Shown here: in pieces, positions 7,563 to 15,465 of the stretch
Numbering within the stretch: the first letter of the stretch is position 1
Layout: each line of letters begins with the position of its first letter
From: Myxococcales bacterium
Lineage (GTDB): Bacteria > Myxococcota > Polyangia > HGW-17 > SLPX01
DNA: 64,000 bases
NCBI GenBank assembly: GCA_007131745.1
Contig: SLPX01000204.1
Span: forward strand, 1 to 64,000
Reading direction: 5' to 3'
Program-made: the position numbers and the translations under genes
Notes under the pieces: model-generated
What the model was told of the DNA's origin: nothing
What the model saw: the letters and a program-made list of their open reading frames with translations, nothing else
Databases searched by the model: none

Positions 7563-8684
7563 TCAGTGTATACACGAAACCGGCAAAACCCACAGGTTGA
7601 TTCTTCCCTGCCCTCCTGCTACGGCTACAAGCCCGGAGGCCAAACCTGCCATACTATTAACAGGAGAAAGTTGAGCGGAAAAAGATCCAATAGGACGCAA
7701 TTCGGGGTAGGAGAGTATCATTATGCGTCCTCTCCAGGAGCTCATAACCACTACCTCTTTTTTTCCCATAACCACTGCTCCCACACCCGGCCCGACCCTG
7801 CTGAGCTGGAATCTTCTGCCGTCCGAAACTCGAATCAGTCTCAACCTCCCGTCATCGGAAAGAGATACCAGGGTTTTCCGATCCCGCAACGCCATCAGCC
7901 GGTTTAGGGCAAACTGGTGCTCGTAATTGGTCCACAATGATTCACCATCCGAAACTCGAAAGGCCCGGACAGTGTTATCCCACCCCCCGCTGAAAATCTT
8001 TTGTCCATCTAGGGAAAAAACCAGGGTGCTCACCCAGCTGGTGTGCCCTTTTATTACCCTTTTTTTCTTCCAGGACTCCATGTCCCAGATCGTAATCTTC
8101 CTATCTCGTCCCGCGGATGCAAGTTCCCCCCCCCGTGCATTATGAGCCAGCGCCATTATTCCGCCTTTTTTTTTCAAAACTTTCAACACCTTGTATTTTT
8201 TGTTGTTTTCATACTGGACAATTACCAGCCCGAAGTCCCCTCCTGCAGCTATCAAATGACCGCGGGGTTTCATGTTGGTATTTTTGCTCAGAATCCGTAC
8301 GGTTCGTACCGATCCTCCCAGATCCAGGGAAACCGGAGGACGACTCTTTTCCACGGAAAACACGAGCAATGCTCCTGCTTCTGTTCCCCCAACCAACAAA
8401 TCCCCTCCGGGAGAAAGACCCAAGCTCAAGACAGTCGTCCCATCAGGTGCCTTGAATATTTTGTCCGGCCCACCTGGTTTGCAAGGGCGACCACGTGCCA
8501 ATCCTTCGGAAAGTCTTGTAACACCACCCGCGATAATCCCTAAAATTATCATGTTGAACAAAATCCCGTGCCCTTTCCCCATTAAACCATCAGGTTTTCT
8601 TTTTTTCACTTTTTTAAGCACAACTCGGGAAACCATCCTTTGCAACACACGGCATGCACCTTGACCCAGGGTTTCAGAACCCAT
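7563..8684 (-). CDS. Membrane-anchored WD40-repeat protein
   Basis: I start this gene at the ATG at 8684; the open frame extends further, but that part runs antisense to the protease gene. The 373-residue product has a basic N-terminus, one hydrophobic segment (ILFNMIILGIIAGGV) and then WD40 repeats. The clearest are SAGRDRKITIWDMESWKK and FSGGWDNTVRAFRVSDGE; degenerate ones precede and follow. WD40 propellers are protein-interaction platforms, and with the anchor it probably faces the periplasm. The gene contains a G9 tract and an A9 tract about 40 bp apart. It lies upstream of the porin genes on the same strand and divergent from the HtrA gene. Function is otherwise unknown. Confidence 0.75.
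   Translation of the reverse strand: MGSETLGQGACRVLQRMVSRVVLKKVKKRKPDGLMGKGHGILFNMIILGIIAGGVTRLSEGLARGRPCKPGGPDKIFKAPDGTTVLSLGLSPGGDLLVGGTEAGALLVFSVEKSRPPVSLDLGGSVRTVRILSKNTNMKPRGHLIAAGGDFGLVIVQYENNKKYKVLKVLKKKGGIMALAHNARGGELASAGRDRKITIWDMESWKKKRVIKGHTSWVSTLVFSLDGQKIFSGGWDNTVRAFRVSDGESLWTNYEHQFALNRLMALRDRKTLVSLSDDGRLRLIRVSDGRRFQLSRVGPGVGAVVMGKKEVVVMSSWRGRIMILSYPELRPIGSFSAQLSPVNSMAGLASGLVAVAGGQGRINLWVLPVSCIH
8126..8134. repeat. G9 homopolymer inside the WD40 gene (C9 on plus strand)
   Basis: Nine consecutive C on the plus strand read as G9 in the coding strand of the WD40 gene (codons for Arg-Gly-Gly-Glu). An A9 tract lies at 8166-8174 in the same gene. I saw no other G/C homopolymer this long in the window. 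Confidence 0.9.
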
Positions 8685-8778
8685 ATTAATCTCACGGAAT
8701 GCCAAATCGTGTCTCCGACATTTTACCATTTGCATGGAGACATAAAATAAAGCATTCTTGCAAACATACAGGCTGCTC

Positions 8779-10284
8779 ATGACAATACAAGGAAAACATC
8801 TCGCAGCGGCCATGGTGGCCACGGCTATTATCAGCATAGGGACAACATATGGATTGGTCCGTTTTACGACCGACCCGCTTGCCACATCGAAAAGGCCATC
8901 AATTTCCGAAGAACCTTCCCGCCGCCGGATTGAAGCAGAAAGACCGGACGAAAAAGAATCCGACAAAAATGTCTTCCGGCCGAAACATAAGGCCATGGAA
9001 GCACCCCGGCTCTCCATAAACGGAGGCAAAAAATATGTTGAACTGGTAAGAAATTTGAAATCTACGGTCGTTCACATATCTACCAGCAAGGAGTTCACTT
9101 CCAGCCCCCTTTATCACTGGTTACCTGATGGCGGCCGGCGATCCACCGGATTGGGCACCGGCACGATCATTGATTCCGACGGCCTGATTCTGACCAACAA
9201 TCACGTGATACAGCAGTCGGATTTCATTATGGTCAGATTAGCGGATGAAAAGGAATTTAAAGCCAGGGTTGTAGGAAGAGATCCGGACACGGACTTGGCC
9301 CTGATAAAAATAGAACCCGACGAACCGCTTCCATATGCGCCTCTGGGAGATTCATCACTCCTGGAAATAGGTGAAACCGTCCTTGCGATAGGAAACCCGT
9401 TCGGTCTGGATCACACTGTCACAGCGGGCATCGTATCGGCCAAGGGGCGACGAAACATCGCGCCAGGTGGAAAAAGAAGCCCCTACTGGAATTTCATCCA
9501 GACCGATGCCTCAATTAATCCAGGCAATTCCGGCGGTCCTCTGATCAACATGCAGGGAGAGGTGGTTGGAATAAATACAGCCATAGATTCCAGGGGAGCC
9601 GGAATAGGGTTCGCCATTCCGATAAACATGGCGAAGGTAATCATTCCGCTTTTAAAAAAACACGGACGCGCTCCGAGAAGTTACCTGGGAGTGGCAATAC
9701 AGCCCGTGACCGAATCTCTGCAACGCTCCCTTCAAATACCGTCTCTCAGGGGAGCACTAGTGGCTGAGGTTGTCCCGGATTCACCAGCTGACAATGCCGG
9801 CATCATCTCTGGAGACGTGATCACAAAATTTGGAGACCACCCGATAGAAAAAGCATCTGATCTTCCATGGCTGGCATCGACCGCGGGAATAGGAAAAAAA
9901 GTTAAGATCTCCCTGCTAAGAGGTGGAAAAACCTATTCGGTTGAAGCGGTCTTGACCGCCATGGATCCAAGGGACGATCCCGAAGCCCGGAAACAAGTAG
10001 ACAAGGATCTCGGACTTTCCTTGCGCACCTTGACGCGTGATATGGCGCGGGTGCACGGCATCAGGGGCCCCGGCGGATTGATCATCACCGGTGTCAAGCC
10101 GAACAGCCCGGCAGCTGCCGCCGGTCTGGAACGAGGGGAAATCATATTGCGGATGGGGGAAGCCGTTGTTTCAACCCCCGAACAATTCCGGTCCATTGCG
10201 AATAAGTTGCGGGGAAACCGTGAAATTCCCCTGCTTGTCACTTCCGCGAGGGGAACTCGTTGGGTCATCGTACCCCTTTCGTGA
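8779..10284 (+). CDS. degP: HtrA/Deg serine protease with two PDZ domains
   Basis: A 501-residue periplasmic quality-control protease. An N-terminal hydrophobic segment (residues 8-27) is an uncleaved anchor or signal. The trypsin-like domain carries the triad His142 (TNNHVI), Asp172 (TDLALIKI) and Ser251 (GNSGGPL). Two PDZ domains follow at about 300-395 and 410-495, the layout of DegP/DegQ/MucD. The start is placed at the ATG at 8779; an in-frame TTG 21 bp upstream is possible, and neither has a strong ribosome-binding site. It degrades or refolds misfolded envelope proteins, which fits a neighbourhood rich in secreted and outer-membrane proteins. DegP-like is certain; the orthologue symbol is approximate. 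Confidence 0.93.
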   Translation: MTIQGKHLAAAMVATAIISIGTTYGLVRFTTDPLATSKRPSISEEPSRRRIEAERPDEKESDKNVFRPKHKAMEAPRLSINGGKKYVELVRNLKSTVVHISTSKEFTSSPLYHWLPDGGRRSTGLGTGTIIDSDGLILTNNHVIQQSDFIMVRLADEKEFKARVVGRDPDTDLALIKIEPDEPLPYAPLGDSSLLEIGETVLAIGNPFGLDHTVTAGIVSAKGRRNIAPGGKRSPYWNFIQTDASINPGNSGGPLINMQGEVVGINTAIDSRGAGIGFAIPINMAKVIIPLLKKHGRAPRSYLGVAIQPVTESLQRSLQIPSLRGALVAEVVPDSPADNAGIISGDVITKFGDHPIEKASDLPWLASTAGIGKKVKISLLRGGKTYSVEAVLTAMDPRDDPEARKQVDKDLGLSLRTLTRDMARVHGIRGPGGLIITGVKPNSPAAAAGLERGEIILRMGEAVVSTPEQFRSIANKLRGNREIPLLVTSARGTRWVIVPLS

Positions 10285-10359
10285 GTTCTCCTCAGAAACC
10301 GGGTTGAGCCACAGTAATGGAGTCCGACCTGGACAACAATTCGCTCAGATCTTCGATCC

Positions 10360-12861
10360 TCAGCCGGCCTCTGCTCCGAAGAATGATTTTTTTCTCCCTT
10401 CCAGTGCTGTACGCAACCGTTCGAAACCGGGAGAATTTAGATCCGGATCTTCTTCCACCAACCTGCATGCAATTTCCCGGGCACGCCCGAATAGTTTGAG
10501 GTTTATTCCAGAAAAAAGCGCAGGCCAATGAGAGAGGCCGGCTTGTTGTCGGCCGGACAATTCACCCGGACCCCTTTTTTTCAAATCTTCTTCGGCTACA
10601 ATGAATCCATCATTGGTTCTGGTCAGAACATCCAGACGGGAAAGAGATTCATTTGCAGCGGTTTTTCCCGTCAGCAGAATGCAATGCGCAGGGACGGATG
10701 CACTGCGTCCTATTCTACCTCTTAGCTGGTGCAGCTGTGCAAGGCCGAACCGTTCAGCGTTGATGACCATCATTACAGCAGCTGAAGGTACGTCCACACC
10801 AACCTCTATGACGGTGGTGGCGACAAGTATCTGAATCTCCTTTTCCCTGAACTTGTTCAGAACCCGTTCTTTTTCCTCTCGGCCAAGCCTGCCGTGAATC
10901 AAGCCGATCTCGCAGTTTTCCATTAGTTCAGTAAGCCGCTTGGCCGTTCGTTCAGCGTCAGCGACGCCGAGCTTGTCGGATTCCGATACAAGGGGACACA
11001 CCACGTAGGCGCTCAACCCACTCGAAACAAGTTCTTTCAAATGGTCAACCGCTTTCCTTCTCTCTTTGTAAGTATAGAGCCTTGTAATAGCGGGCCGCCT
11101 GCCGGGAGGCATTTCGTCGATGACCGACAGATCCAGGTCTCCATAAATTGAGAGAGCTAGGCTTCTTGGTATGGGAGTCGCCGTCATTACCAGTAAGTGG
11201 GGAGCGGTTGCTCCGATGCAGCCTTTGTTTCGCAACAAGCGGCGCTGTTCGACGCCGAACCTTTGCTGTTCGTCGATTACTACAAGGCCCAGGTTGCCGT
11301 ATACAACCGGGCCGGAAAGCAGAGCATGCGTTCCCACCAGTACCGCCGGATCACCGGAAGAAATCAAGGATTGCGTTGTAATCCTTACCTGAGAACGGGT
11401 GCTTCCTGTTAGAAGCATTACCGAAAAGGCCGAATCACTGCACCATTTCTTGAATGTTTCAAAATGTTGAAGGGCCAGTATTTCGGTCGGTGCCATTACT
11501 GCAACCTGATACCCTGATCGAAGCACATCCAATACAGCGCAGAACGCTACGGCTGTTTTTCCCGAGCCTACGTCACCTTGTAAAAGACGTTGCATCGGAC
11601 GGCCGGTCGTGAGATCTTTCCGGATCTCCCCTATGCACCTTTTCTGTGCATCGGTCAGGGTAAAACCGAAAGTCTTTTCATGTTCACGAACATTATCTTC
11701 CAAGACAGTGCATTCCGGTCCATCAAGCGAAGCCCAGCTTGCGCGTGTTTTGGCGAATTCCAACTGCGTTAGGAAGATATCCCGAAAAACAAGTCTTTTC
11801 TGAGCAGGATGCTCACCCCTTTGGAGAGTCTCCAGTTCCACAGAGGATATCCCGGAGTCGACATTGTGCAGAAACCTGACGGCTTCCCCAAGTCCGGGCA
11901 AACCCAACTGTAAAAGAATTTCGTGGGGGATTCCATCATCCAAAGCGGAAAAAGCCAAATCTGCCGCGCATGCGCAAAATGATCTCATTTGTCGCCGGCT
12001 GATTCCTTCTATTACAGGATAGCGTGGAATTATACCGCCGGATTCTCCCGGCGGGTCGATTTCAGGATGAGCAATCTGAAGCGAACCCTTGTAGGAAAAA
12101 ACCTTTCCGGACGCGCATACCTTGTCGCCGGGGTTAAAGCGCGATGCATACCCGGGCGGAAAGCGAAACCATGCCAAGATCAAGCTGCCCGTTTCGTCAC
12201 TGATTACAACCCGCATGCGTTTGCGCCAAGGAGGTCCGGTGAAAGACACTTTTTCTACTATTCCTTCGCAAGCAGCCCATTGCCCGGGCGAAAGCGTTCC
12301 GATACTCATCCTGGTCCTTCGATCTTCATATCCTACAGGTATAAGCATCGCGAGGTCTTCCAGCGTCTCAAAACCCTTTGCAGAGAGCTTTTCAGCGGTC
12401 TTGGGACCACAGCCCTTCAGGCACAAAACAGAATCGGAGGACACGGGTGTACGCGGACCGCCGACTTTACCGGGTAGCTCTTTTCGTTTTTCCAAGAATT
12501 CCGCTTCGGTCCGGGATGAAGATGCGGCGGTCCGGCAAGTTTGCGGAGGACACATAGAAACGAAATCATCTACAAACGCAGCGCACAATCTAAGCCCTTC
12601 CGCTGCAAGCAACGACATTTCCACTGAATCCGTTTTTTCTTGATGGGAATTCGTTGTGCTCGACACCCGGGCACTCCAGTCATGTAATGCCGAGGCGGCC
12701 GCTGAAACATTTCCCAGCCTTTCGTCTATTTGAATCAACAACTGCTTCAAACAATCGTGGGAATTCCCTGCCGGAGAAGGCCCGAACACGTACGCATTGA
12801 GAAGCGGAATCAGGGTTTCAATTGTTTCAAGGATTTCGAATCGAGAAGGGTTTTTCTCCAT
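10360..12861 (-). CDS. recG: ATP-dependent DNA helicase RecG
   Basis: An 833-residue RecG, which remodels stalled replication forks and Holliday junctions. An N-terminal helical extension of about 145 residues precedes the helix-hairpin-helix-like segment (LKGCGPKTAEKL) and the OB-fold wedge domain (about 190-275). The SF2 helicase core follows: Walker A GDVGSGKT at 429-436, DEQQ box at about 530, TATPIPR at 560-566, and motif VI QLRGRIGRS near 712-720. The C-terminal RecG-specific segment, with GPGELSGRQQAG, is complete. It is downstream of the FHA gene with a 15-bp gap, likely co-transcribed, and converges on the protease gene. Confidence 0.97.
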   Translation of the reverse strand: MEKNPSRFEILETIETLIPLLNAYVFGPSPAGNSHDCLKQLLIQIDERLGNVSAAASALHDWSARVSSTTNSHQEKTDSVEMSLLAAEGLRLCAAFVDDFVSMCPPQTCRTAASSSRTEAEFLEKRKELPGKVGGPRTPVSSDSVLCLKGCGPKTAEKLSAKGFETLEDLAMLIPVGYEDRRTRMSIGTLSPGQWAACEGIVEKVSFTGPPWRKRMRVVISDETGSLILAWFRFPPGYASRFNPGDKVCASGKVFSYKGSLQIAHPEIDPPGESGGIIPRYPVIEGISRRQMRSFCACAADLAFSALDDGIPHEILLQLGLPGLGEAVRFLHNVDSGISSVELETLQRGEHPAQKRLVFRDIFLTQLEFAKTRASWASLDGPECTVLEDNVREHEKTFGFTLTDAQKRCIGEIRKDLTTGRPMQRLLQGDVGSGKTAVAFCAVLDVLRSGYQVAVMAPTEILALQHFETFKKWCSDSAFSVMLLTGSTRSQVRITTQSLISSGDPAVLVGTHALLSGPVVYGNLGLVVIDEQQRFGVEQRRLLRNKGCIGATAPHLLVMTATPIPRSLALSIYGDLDLSVIDEMPPGRRPAITRLYTYKERRKAVDHLKELVSSGLSAYVVCPLVSESDKLGVADAERTAKRLTELMENCEIGLIHGRLGREEKERVLNKFREKEIQILVATTVIEVGVDVPSAAVMMVINAERFGLAQLHQLRGRIGRSASVPAHCILLTGKTAANESLSRLDVLTRTNDGFIVAEEDLKKRGPGELSGRQQAGLSHWPALFSGINLKLFGRAREIACRLVEEDPDLNSPGFERLRTALEGRKKSFFGAEAG

Positions 12862-12876
12862 CGGAAAAAGGAAAGG

Positions 12877-13527
12877 TCAGCCTTTGAAAGTGAATCTTAT
12901 CTCATGATCGCACATGTGAAAGACATCGCCTTCTTCGATGCGTTTGTTGTCGATCCTCATACCCTTGTAATCAATGCCGTTGGTGGAGCCGAGATCTTTT
13001 ATGTAATAGACTCCGTTGCGCCGAATCACAGCTGCATGCTTTCTTGAAATGTTTCCGTCCTTGATTGGCAGATCAGATGTTTTAGAGCCCCGTCCAAGGA
13101 TGAACTGATCTTTGTCTACCGGATATCTCTGGTTGCGATAAATCAGATAGAGCACCGGAGTTGTGGCCTGCGCGGTAGGTTGAGGAGTGGGACGAATAGG
13201 ATGGGAAAGCCCTGAGCTGAATGATGCAGACCCTCTTTGTTGCGATCTCCTGACGCCCATGGGAGGTGGGGGAGCCGCCCGCCTAGGCGGTGGAGCCGGA
13301 GGTGCGGCAGCTCTGCTGCTTGGCCGCGTAGGAGGTTTTGGCTTGGCAGCGGGCGCAGCGGCTGCGGCCTGCCGCGGCATATAGTTTTTCGAAGAAGCAT
13401 AATATCTCATTGCCTCGTTAATCAAGTAATCGATGGCACAGTCGAAATCATTGGCCATTTGCTCGAAAGTCTCCCACAGGACATCCCTGCAGTAGAAATG
13501 ACGCATCGTCTTTTTGCTCTGATCCAT
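12877..13527 (-). CDS. FHA-domain protein with ribbon-helix-helix-like N-terminus
   Basis: This 216-residue protein has an N-terminal block of about 45 residues (HFYCRDVLWETFEQMANDF then DYLINEAMRYY). Its spacing of a short strand and two helices resembles a ribbon-helix-helix fold. A Pro/Ala/Arg-rich linker of about 75 residues follows, then one FHA domain at about 130-214 with LGRG, NISRKHAA and DLGSTNG, all key phosphothreonine-binding residues present. A DNA-binding role is inference from the helical pattern; the block could also be a dimerisation module. The gene precedes recG by 15 bp. A promoter candidate lies about 150 bp upstream. Confidence 0.85.
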   Translation of the reverse strand: MDQSKKTMRHFYCRDVLWETFEQMANDFDCAIDYLINEAMRYYASSKNYMPRQAAAAAPAAKPKPPTRPSSRAAAPPAPPPRRAAPPPPMGVRRSQQRGSASFSSGLSHPIRPTPQPTAQATTPVLYLIYRNQRYPVDKDQFILGRGSKTSDLPIKDGNISRKHAAVIRRNGVYYIKDLGSTNGIDYKGMRIDNKRIEEGDVFHMCDHEIRFTFKG

Positions 13528-13678
13528 GACGGTTCCACTTTCCTTGAGCGTGACCCCGATGGGGCCCGGCCTTCAGCTGCTTCGGACCGCGCCTCGGCAG
13601 CTTCATCTGCATCGCGATCGCATTGACCGCGGTTTTTGCTTTACTTTCCTACCCAAACAATCCCTTTTGATCCTCATC

Positions 13679-13707
13679 AAATTACAAGTTATTTTAAAGA
13701 CTTTCAA
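13679..13707 (-). promoter_or_regulatory. Candidate promoter upstream of the FHA/recG pair
   Basis: On the minus strand TTGAAA (13707-13702) and TAATTT (13684-13679) are 17 bp apart in an AT-rich stretch. The leader to the ATG at 13527 would be about 145 nt. The match is moderate and the surrounding AT richness raises the chance of coincidence. Confidence 0.3.
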
Positions 13708-13782
13708 GTAATGCGATCCGCTTTTCAGTTTTTTTCTGTCAAATCTTCGGATTCCAAAGTTTTGTCTTTATTGAAAACAAAG

Positions 13783-15153
13783 CTATTTTTCAAGGCGTTT
13801 CAACGCTATGGTCGCCCGTTCTCCCATCGTCACCCCCTCTTGACCCCAACCCTTAAGACTGGTTCGATCGGAGCGTAGGGAGTCTAACAGCTTGGCGTCT
13901 TTCTCTTTGTCACCCATTAACGCAAGAGTTTCCAAGGCGATGATTCTTCCTACCCAATCAGCGCTCTTAAGAGCGCTTCTTAGAACCTCGAGTGCTTCGT
14001 CACGACCGTTCTTGGCAAATTCCCGGCGAACAGCATCCCCAAGAGCCAGTATATACCCACCCGGGTATTCATCATCGGGAATGTTTTCAAGCAGTATTTT
14101 CAACCCATCGATTTTACCGATAAAAACAAGATATTGCCCTGTCAATGTTCTTATAAGAAGAGCTCTCTCACGGTTTTCCTCCTTCAGCGGAACGGAAGAT
14201 GTCAGCGTCAAGATTTTCTTCATGCCGGGAATAGATCTTTCCGGATCATTAATAGCATCCAGGAGCTCAAAAACTTGGTGAATCAATCCGGGCATTTTAT
14301 CCTTGAACTGAGGCAGTTCCACCCGTTCGTTTTTCAAAGCTTTTTCCTGTAATTCCTTCAACGTAGCGAGAGCGGCAGCGATAGACGAAGGATGAGGGCA
14401 AAGTCTAAGACCTATGATTGCATTTCTGCGAATTGATAAGTTAAACCCCTCCATAGCTGTTCTTTGCAGAAAAGAGAGAGAGGTCTTTGAACAAAGTTTT
14501 CCAATAGCGTGAAGCCTGTCGCCCCGAGACAAGAGAACAGGATTTTTGTCCAGTTCCAATGCAAACCGCTTTGCCAGCTTTTCTCTGTCCTCGGCCGACG
14601 CTGTTTCATATATTATCACCGACAAATCGTAAAGATCAGCGTGTGCCAAGGTGATTTCTTCAGACAGTGCTCTCCCCCCTCTTTCACCCCATTTTTCAAA
14701 AATCTTTCTTGCAGAATGCTCCCCCGAATGTGATACGGAAACCCAGTTGTCCATCAGCCATTTTGCTATTTTTTGTTCCAGCTTTTTCTTGTCTTCTTTG
14801 GAAACAAATTCCCAAAGAGAAAAAAGCCCGTCTTTTGCTCTCACGGCGTCGTTGTCGGTTCCCTTTAGCTCAGGAAAGAGAGCGGCCGACATCAAAGTTG
14901 CTATCCTTACAGCTTCTTCTTTGCTTCTTTGTTTCACTTCTCCCAGCTTCACTTCAACGCCGTAATAACGACCCAGGTCGAAAAGTGCCAAGCCAGCCGC
15001 AGAGCGGACTTTGTCGCTTTGTTTATTGTCGGCCAGGCATTTCTTCAGGCGTGCGGTATCCCCGCTTTTTTTCCATTTTTCCACTGTTTCCATGCTGATC
15101 TTGCAACCTGTCGAAACCACCAGAACCAAAAACAACGACAAAAAAACTCGCAT
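13783..15153 (-). CDS. HEAT-like repeat lipoprotein
   Basis: The start at 15153 is fixed by AAGGAG 5 nt upstream; an ATG 27 bp earlier lacks a ribosome-binding site. The 456-residue product has a signal peptide ending in a good lipobox (VSTGC, Cys17), so it is probably a lipoprotein. The mature part is alpha-helical with repeated helix pairs of about 35 residues (for example VRSAAGLALFDLGRYYG and GRIIALETLALMGD), consistent with HEAT-like scaffolds. No catalytic motif is seen. It lies upstream of the FHA/recG genes on the same strand with a 255-bp gap, so it is likely a separate transcript. A role in envelope assembly or protein interaction is only inferred. Confidence 0.75.
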   Translation of the reverse strand: MRVFLSLFLVLVVSTGCKISMETVEKWKKSGDTARLKKCLADNKQSDKVRSAAGLALFDLGRYYGVEVKLGEVKQRSKEEAVRIATLMSAALFPELKGTDNDAVRAKDGLFSLWEFVSKEDKKKLEQKIAKWLMDNWVSVSHSGEHSARKIFEKWGERGGRALSEEITLAHADLYDLSVIIYETASAEDREKLAKRFALELDKNPVLLSRGDRLHAIGKLCSKTSLSFLQRTAMEGFNLSIRRNAIIGLRLCPHPSSIAAALATLKELQEKALKNERVELPQFKDKMPGLIHQVFELLDAINDPERSIPGMKKILTLTSSVPLKEENRERALLIRTLTGQYLVFIGKIDGLKILLENIPDDEYPGGYILALGDAVRREFAKNGRDEALEVLRSALKSADWVGRIIALETLALMGDKEKDAKLLDSLRSDRTSLKGWGQEGVTMGERATIALKRLEK

Positions 15154-15465
15154 CTCGACTCCTTTTCCGAAAAATTGCACTTAATCCCCTGCAAGCAGCA
15201 GCTTCAATCGGCATCCCGGCCTCACCCGGCTTATATTATCTATCCCCTTTTCAATGAAAAAGGGAAAAACTTCGGGAACCTTACAGTGCAACAGAAAAAC
15301 CCGAAACTTATAAATAACTCTTTACTTACCGTCAACCCTTGCAAAAACCCTTCTCCCTTCAAACACCATTTGTAGCCTGTGATTATTGTGATAAAAAGGA
15401 ATAGGCGGAGTCTCATTTATAAAAGATTCTGTTTTTTGTGCACAAAAAAGACATTTGCATTTGAA
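15154..15465. other. 312-bp divergent intergenic region
   Basis: This separates the HEAT-like lipoprotein (minus) and the kinase-like gene (plus) and should hold both promoters. It contains AT-rich patches (near 15234-15245 and 15308-15325) and an imperfect CCCTTTT/AAAAGGG hairpin near 15245, but no -35/-10 pair I would defend and no ribosome-binding site before the chosen ATG at 15466. An in-frame GTG at 15379 could add 29 residues; the kinase domain does not need them. Confidence 0.4.

Noticed and set aside
8685..9029. N-terminal extension of the WD40 open frame
   Set aside because: It runs antisense across the start of the well-supported HtrA gene; the ATG at 8684 gives a complete protein.
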